This document shows, piece by piece, positions 29,092 through 33,689 of a stretch of 33,689 nucleotides of DNA. Position 1 is the first letter of the stretch. Each line of letters opens with the position of its first letter. Source of the stretch: Flavobacteriaceae bacterium (GTDB taxonomy: Bacteria; Bacteroidota; Bacteroidia; Flavobacteriales; Weeksellaceae); the NCBI GenBank assembly GCA_031276535.1, contig JAISMV010000129.1, positions 1-33,689 on the forward strand, given 5' to 3'. The notes beneath the pieces were generated by a model. It had not been told where the DNA came from, searched no databases, and saw nothing but the letters and a program-made list of their open reading frames with translations. A program made the position numbers and the translations under genes.

Positions 29092-30345
29092 ATGAAAAGC
29101 GTCCGGTCCAATAATATCAAAAGATTTTACACCATAAGTCTGAGCTATGAAAAGGCAGATACCAAGATTCGTGGAAAATTCAGTTTTTTCCCGGAACTGG
29201 TTGAAAGTTTTTCAGTGAAGATCAATTTATTGCAGGACACTAAAATCTTTGTACTTTCCACATGCAACCGGACAGAGCTTTATACACTAACGGAAAATAT
29301 AGAATCCGTTATCAATGCCTTTTGTCAGGAGATTAAAGTTTCACCCGACGAATTTAAGAAATATATCACTATTTATAAAGGAAATGAAGCTGTAACCCAC
29401 TTTTTACGGGTTTCTGCAGGATTAGAAAGCCAGATATTGGGCGATTTCGAAATAATATCTCAGGTAAAAACATGGTTTAAAAGATTTAAAAAATATCATA
29501 CCACCAACGCTTTTTTAGAAAGATTGGTAAATACGGGAATTCAAACTTCAAAAAAAATAAAAAGCACAACGGCGTTAAGCAATGGAGTAACTTCCATGTC
29601 CTATGCCGCTGTTCATTACATATTGAGTAATTTTACCCAACTTTCCGACAAGAGAATAACATTGGTGGGAACGGGTAAAATAGGAAAAAACACCTGTGAA
29701 AATCTGTTGAAGCATATAGAAGATCCGGATGTAACTCTTTTAAACCGTACAATCTCCAAGGCAGAGGAACTGGCGGAAATATTTAATCTGAAAGTACGAG
29801 CATATTCCGATCTGCATTCTCAGATTAACGAATCCGATATTGTTATCGTTGCCACAGGTTCCTCAAAACCCATTATCAATAAAGAAGATCTGGTTACCCG
29901 CAAGCCCATAACGCTAATAGATCTGTCCGTACCGGCAAATGTCTCTGTAGCGTTGAAAGAATATCCGCATGTAACTGTGTTGAATGTAGACGATCTATCC
30001 AAAATTATTAATAATACTTTTGAACGACGAAATAAGGAAATACCCAAGGCAGAATCTGTAGTGGCAGAAATGCTGGAAGAATTTTCCGTTTGGGACGAAA
30101 ACCGAAAATATGTCCCGATCATTCATGCATTCAAGTCGGATTTGGACAGAATAAAAGAATATCAGATAAAAACACTAAAAAAAGATCAAATAAATGTTTC
30201 TGAAGAGGAAACGGAACTTTCGGATCGCTTAGTACAAAAAATAACCAACCGACTTGCCGATTATCTTATCAAAAATCCTGAAAAGGCGGAAGATACCATA
30301 GGGTTATTTAAAGAAATGTTCCAGCTTCAGGTCTCAAAATCATAA
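29092..30345 (+). CDS. hemA: Glutamyl-tRNA reductase
   Basis: FVLSTCNRTELYTLTEN...FLRVSAGLESQILGDFEIISQVK...RITLVGTGKIGKNTCENL...VTLLNRTISKAEELA. Confidence 0.95.
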   Translation: MKSVRSNNIKRFYTISLSYEKADTKIRGKFSFFPELVESFSVKINLLQDTKIFVLSTCNRTELYTLTENIESVINAFCQEIKVSPDEFKKYITIYKGNEAVTHFLRVSAGLESQILGDFEIISQVKTWFKRFKKYHTTNAFLERLVNTGIQTSKKIKSTTALSNGVTSMSYAAVHYILSNFTQLSDKRITLVGTGKIGKNTCENLLKHIEDPDVTLLNRTISKAEELAEIFNLKVRAYSDLHSQINESDIVIVATGSSKPIINKEDLVTRKPITLIDLSVPANVSVALKEYPHVTVLNVDDLSKIINNTFERRNKEIPKAESVVAEMLEEFSVWDENRKYVPIIHAFKSDLDRIKEYQIKTLKKDQINVSEEETELSDRLVQKITNRLADYLIKNPEKAEDTIGLFKEMFQLQVSKS

Positions 30346-31280
30346 TGAATCCTATGAATACTATTCGTATCGGAACCCGCAATAGCCCGCTGGCTATGTG
30401 GCAGGCGCTGGAAGTGGAACAAAAGGTGAGAAATCTGGGATATGCAACAGAAATAGTGTCCGTCACTTCTTTGGGGGATAAAAATCTCACACAGCCTTTA
30501 TATCAAATGAACGTCGTGGGAGTGTTTACAAAAGATCTGGATATTGCCCTGTTGAATCATGAGATAGACATAGCCGCACATAGTCTGAAAGACGTTCCCA
30601 CTGTCTTACCCCGGGAGATTGTCCTTTCAGCCGTATTGGAACGGGATCATGAATCGGACATTTTGATCAGAAACCCTAAGAAAGAATCACAAAAAGGAGT
30701 TTTCGATGATTTGTATATAGGAACCGGAAGCTTACGTAGAAGGGCTTTCTGGAAAGCAAAATATCCTCATGTCAGGTTTGATGACATACGAGGAAATGTA
30801 CAAACCCGATTATCTAAATTAGAATCGGAAAACTTTGATGGAACTGTTTTTTCCCTTGCCGGAATTAAACGATTAGAACTGCCCCTGCAATATGAGATTC
30901 TGGATTTTATTATTCCCGCACCGGCACAGGGAGTGGTGGCTGTTACCTCATTACGGGAACATCACGAATTGACGGAGATACTGACAAACCTGAACCATCA
31001 GGATACTCAAATCTGCGTAGAAATCGAAAGAGAATTTTTAAATGTTCTGGAAGGAGGTTGTACAGCCCCGATTGGAGCCATTGCAAAAATTAAAAACGAT
31101 GAAATCCATTTTAAAGCGGGAATTGTTTCTTTAGACGGGACTAAAAAGGTTCTGTTTGATGAGGTTTTTCCTGTGGCGGAGCATACGTTTAAAGGGAAAG
31201 AATTGGCTGATAAAGCAAAAAAACTAGGAGCTGAGAAGATCATAGAAGAAATTAAAGCGCTTAATAAAAAGACCTTTTAA
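30345..31280 (+). CDS. hemC: Hydroxymethylbilane synthase (porphobilinogen deaminase)
   Basis: IRIGTRNSPLAMWQALEVEQKV...AAHSLKDVPTVLP...IGTGSLRRRAFWKAKYPHVRFDDIRGNVQTRLSKL...PAPAQGVVAV...GGCTAPIGAIA. Overlaps the hemA stop as TAATG. Confidence 0.96.
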   Translation: MNPMNTIRIGTRNSPLAMWQALEVEQKVRNLGYATEIVSVTSLGDKNLTQPLYQMNVVGVFTKDLDIALLNHEIDIAAHSLKDVPTVLPREIVLSAVLERDHESDILIRNPKKESQKGVFDDLYIGTGSLRRRAFWKAKYPHVRFDDIRGNVQTRLSKLESENFDGTVFSLAGIKRLELPLQYEILDFIIPAPAQGVVAVTSLREHHELTEILTNLNHQDTQICVEIEREFLNVLEGGCTAPIGAIAKIKNDEIHFKAGIVSLDGTKKVLFDEVFPVAEHTFKGKELADKAKKLGAEKIIEEIKALNKKTF

Positions 31281-31289
31281 AAAAGTTTT

Positions 31290-31778
31290 TCAGCTACGAA
31301 ATTTGTTTTTCAATTCCGCCATTCTTACTGCAACTACACCGGCTTCGATTCCTTTGTTTCCCAGTTTTCCTCCGCTTCGGTCTAAAGACTGCTGTAGATT
31401 GTCGTCCGTAAGGACACAAAAGACTACGGGAGTATCTGTCTGAGTATTTAAATACGTTACGCCGTCAGTTACCGTTTTACACACATAATCGAAATGGGCG
31501 GTTTCTCCACGAATCACGCATCCGATGACAATCACGGCGTCGTAGTTATTTTTTTTGCAAAGTCGGGTGGCGGCATATACTAATTCTACGGATCCGGGAA
31601 CAAAAACAGAGTCAATGTTGGATTTCTTTGCGCCTAAATCCAAAAGAGTATCTACAGCGCCTTTGTGCATGTTATGGGTAACTTGTGAATTCCAGTCGGA
31701 AACAACGATACCGAAACGATAAACTTCGGCATCGGGTAATTGGTTTTTATCGTATGCAGACAGGTTGGTCGTTGCCAT
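31290..31778 (-). CDS. ribH: 6,7-dimethyl-8-ribityllumazine synthase
   Basis: RFGIVVSDWNSQVTHNMHKGAVDTLLDLG...VPGSVELVYAATRL...AVIVIGCVIRGETAHFDYV...PVVFCVLTDDNLQQSLDRSGGKLGNKGIEA. Confidence 0.96.
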   Translation of the reverse strand: MATTNLSAYDKNQLPDAEVYRFGIVVSDWNSQVTHNMHKGAVDTLLDLGAKKSNIDSVFVPGSVELVYAATRLCKKNNYDAVIVIGCVIRGETAHFDYVCKTVTDGVTYLNTQTDTPVVFCVLTDDNLQQSLDRSGGKLGNKGIEAGVVAVRMAELKNKFRS

Positions 31779-32488
31779 TATTGTTTTCCGGTTGCGTATT
31801 TCAGCCTTTCGATATATGCTTCTACTTCTCCGCTTTGGCTTACATCCGGATATTTATCCTGAATGGTTTGGAAAAACTCTAAGGCTTTTTCGTTTTGGTT
31901 TAAAGATATTGCCAACAAACCGGCTTTTCTATTAAATTGATATGCAGTAGCGGCATTCGTGCTTTCTTTGGCTGCTTTTTCCAGGTAATTTAAGGCTTCT
32001 TCCTCATTACTCAGTTCCACATACGTATCGGCTATGGCTCCGTATTTCACCGCTTTCAGGTCTTTATCCGGGGAATCAAAGTTTTGAAAATGTTCCAAAG
32101 CTTTTTGGTAATTTCCGTTTTTAAATTCGGTTACTCCGGCATATAAATACGCCAACTTACCGACTTTTGTACTGCTATATTCTTCCGCTATGTCAACAAA
32201 TCCGGAAATCCCGCTGGCTTTTCCTCCGAGAGCCTGATCGGTTTTTCCTTCTGCATATGAATTTTCCGCATCAACCATCAGATCGGAAGCTTCTATATTT
32301 TTAGGAGTGACAACATAACTATCGTAAATTACATATCCTAAGACGGCTATAATTACCACACCAAAGAAAATTCCTATAGGTTTGGCATATTTTTGTAAAA
32401 ATTTTTCACCACCAACAGCAGAAGTATTCAGAGTATCTAAAATTTCTTTTGTTTTAAAATCTTGCTTTCCTTTTCGTTTAACTGACAT
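31778..32488 (-). CDS. Membrane-anchored tetratricopeptide-repeat protein (YfgM-like)
   Basis: Single TM IGIFFGVVIIAVLGYVIYDSYV followed by TPR-like helices; TAATG overlap with ribH. Confidence 0.8.
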   Translation of the reverse strand: MSVKRKGKQDFKTKEILDTLNTSAVGGEKFLQKYAKPIGIFFGVVIIAVLGYVIYDSYVVTPKNIEASDLMVDAENSYAEGKTDQALGGKASGISGFVDIAEEYSSTKVGKLAYLYAGVTEFKNGNYQKALEHFQNFDSPDKDLKAVKYGAIADTYVELSNEEEALNYLEKAAKESTNAATAYQFNRKAGLLAISLNQNEKALEFFQTIQDKYPDVSQSGEVEAYIERLKYATGKQ

Positions 32489-32511
32489 ATTCAGGATGTG
32501 TTTATAGCCTG

Positions 32512-32542
32512 CAAAAATAGATATTTATTATTTGAAATGCAA
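32512..32542 (-). promoter_or_regulatory. Promoter of the TPR-ribH operon (TTG-N20-TATTTTTG)
   Basis: Minus-strand TTG (complement 32540-32542), 20-bp spacer, TATTTTTG (complement 32512-32519). Confidence 0.55.
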
Positions 32543-32671
32543 ATTTTTACTTTTTTGAAAAAGGTAAACGTGGGATATTTTTAGAAATCGGTTTTTTGAT
32601 TTTTAACCGAGGCTCAGAGTGGGATTAAGAGCTTCTTAACAGAATCGTAAGAATTGTTATTATTATTTGTG

Positions 32672-32679
32672 TATATTTG
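32672..32679 (+). promoter_or_regulatory. -7 element TATATTTG upstream of the right-edge propeller gene
   Basis: TATATTTG at 32672-32679; implies a leader of about 220 nt to the ATG at 32903. No TTG at canonical spacing. Confidence 0.4.
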
Positions 32680-32902
32680 CAAAGTGTTTTTTTGGTATAA
32701 AGATATGAGCTAATGCAACAGATACGGAAAAATTATTTAAAGTTTTTATGTTTTAAAGCATGAAATATTTAAGTTGATAAGCATTTAAGTATTAATTTTA
32801 GGTGCTCTTTAACCCTTCGTGTATCCCTATTCTTTAAAAAAATACCGGACGTTCATCTAATATAATAATAAAATAAAAACCAATAATCTTAAATATGTAA
32901 TA

Positions 32903-33689
32903 TGAAAAACAAGTTCTTTTTTTTGATCCTTTTATTCTATCAGGCTTATGCTCAGGAAATACCTATCGTAACTAATTATGATGACGGTAGGGCTTATACA
33001 ACCATCGCTGTTGACAATAAAAACAGAATATGGGCAGGTACAGATAAAAATGGTATTTTTATCTTAGACAAAGAAAAAAATCAAACCGAATTTACCCATC
33101 AGAATTTTCCTGCTGAAAGTAATATATCGGAACTTACGATCAACTCTATGGCAGGAGATGAGTCGGGAAATATTTGGGTGGCTCATTCGGGAACTCAAAA
33201 TCTTTACAACGTTTACGGAGGAGTAGAACGTATTAATACTACAACTTTAAGCATTCAACACCTGTCACCGGATCGAAATGCTCAGGGAATTCCTTTTCTG
33301 GAGAATGATGGAATCGGAACCCGCAATGTGCAACAGGTTATAGCCGATAAGAACAATAATATCTGGTTAGCCCAAAAGTATCATGTTATGACTTCTGATC
33401 CCGGTACTATACAACCCGGTACTTTTTCATATAGAAAAGCGGATGCTTATACTGAGAAATTTAAATCTGTAGGTACTTGGAAAGATGTTAAGGAAGGAAA
33501 ACCTGATTTGATTTTACATTTTCCTGCTTACACCTATAAACTTCCTATCTCTAAAAGTCACGGAACAAGAAATGTAACCAGTATAACTGCTAACGGTAAA
33601 TACCTCTATGTTGCTGTAGAAGGATATGAAGTTCAAGATCTCCAAGGGAATGATAAATTTTTAGGACCACGTATTTTAAAATACCATTA
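32903..33689 (+). CDS. 5' part of an exported protein with two-component-regulator-propeller-like repeats; open at the window end, with an apparent -1 frameshift in the signal peptide
   Basis: Not in the ORF track (no stop before the edge). The frame containing 32941 reads QAYAQEIPIVTNYDDGRAYTTIAVDNKNRIWAGTDKNGIFILDKEKNQTEF...INSMAGDESGNIWVAHSG...VQQVIADKNNNIWLAQ without a stop to the end. ATG 32903 is one base out of this frame. Confidence 0.75.

Overview
This 33.7 kb AT-rich window has the gene content and TAnnTTTG-type -7 promoter elements of a Bacteroidota/Flavobacteriia chromosome. Most of it is ordinary chromosomal content. From left to right: the C-terminal end of a T9SS type-B sorted protein; a LolA-like protein; a glycan locus (LbH acyltransferase, GT4, GT2, and a WcaJ-like sugar-phosphate transferase) with an S9 peptidase between the glycosyltransferases; a small His-containing protein followed by a CusA-TolC fusion and an RND adaptor; a Bax-inhibitor-1 family protein, rpiB, gltX and sucC; a ModF-like tandem ABC protein; kdsB; an OmpA/TSP3 protein; smpB; a YbiT-like ABC-F; an MdlA-like ABC half-transporter; a DUF3276 protein; an AraC regulator; hemA and hemC; ribH and a TPR protein; and the start of a beta-propeller-like exported protein that runs off the right edge. 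I saw no tRNA, rRNA, CRISPR array, transposase, prophage or recognisable defence system. I found no convincing new multi-gene system. The observations most worth a second look are: (i) the right-edge gene, whose natural ATG/signal peptide is one T out of frame in a T7 run; (ii) a YbiT-like ABC-F in which the second Walker A and the first signature motif are both degenerate while the other ATP site is intact; (iii) a 1436-aa RND-outer-membrane-factor fusion with an intact signal-peptide-like segment at the junction; (iv) an identical FNR-like 12-mer (TGATAAAAATCA) in the sucC promoter and the AraC/hemA intergenic region; (v) head-on overlapping smpB/ABC-F promoters, candidate leaderless genes, and two consecutive overlapping glycosyltransferase genes that both need TTG starts.
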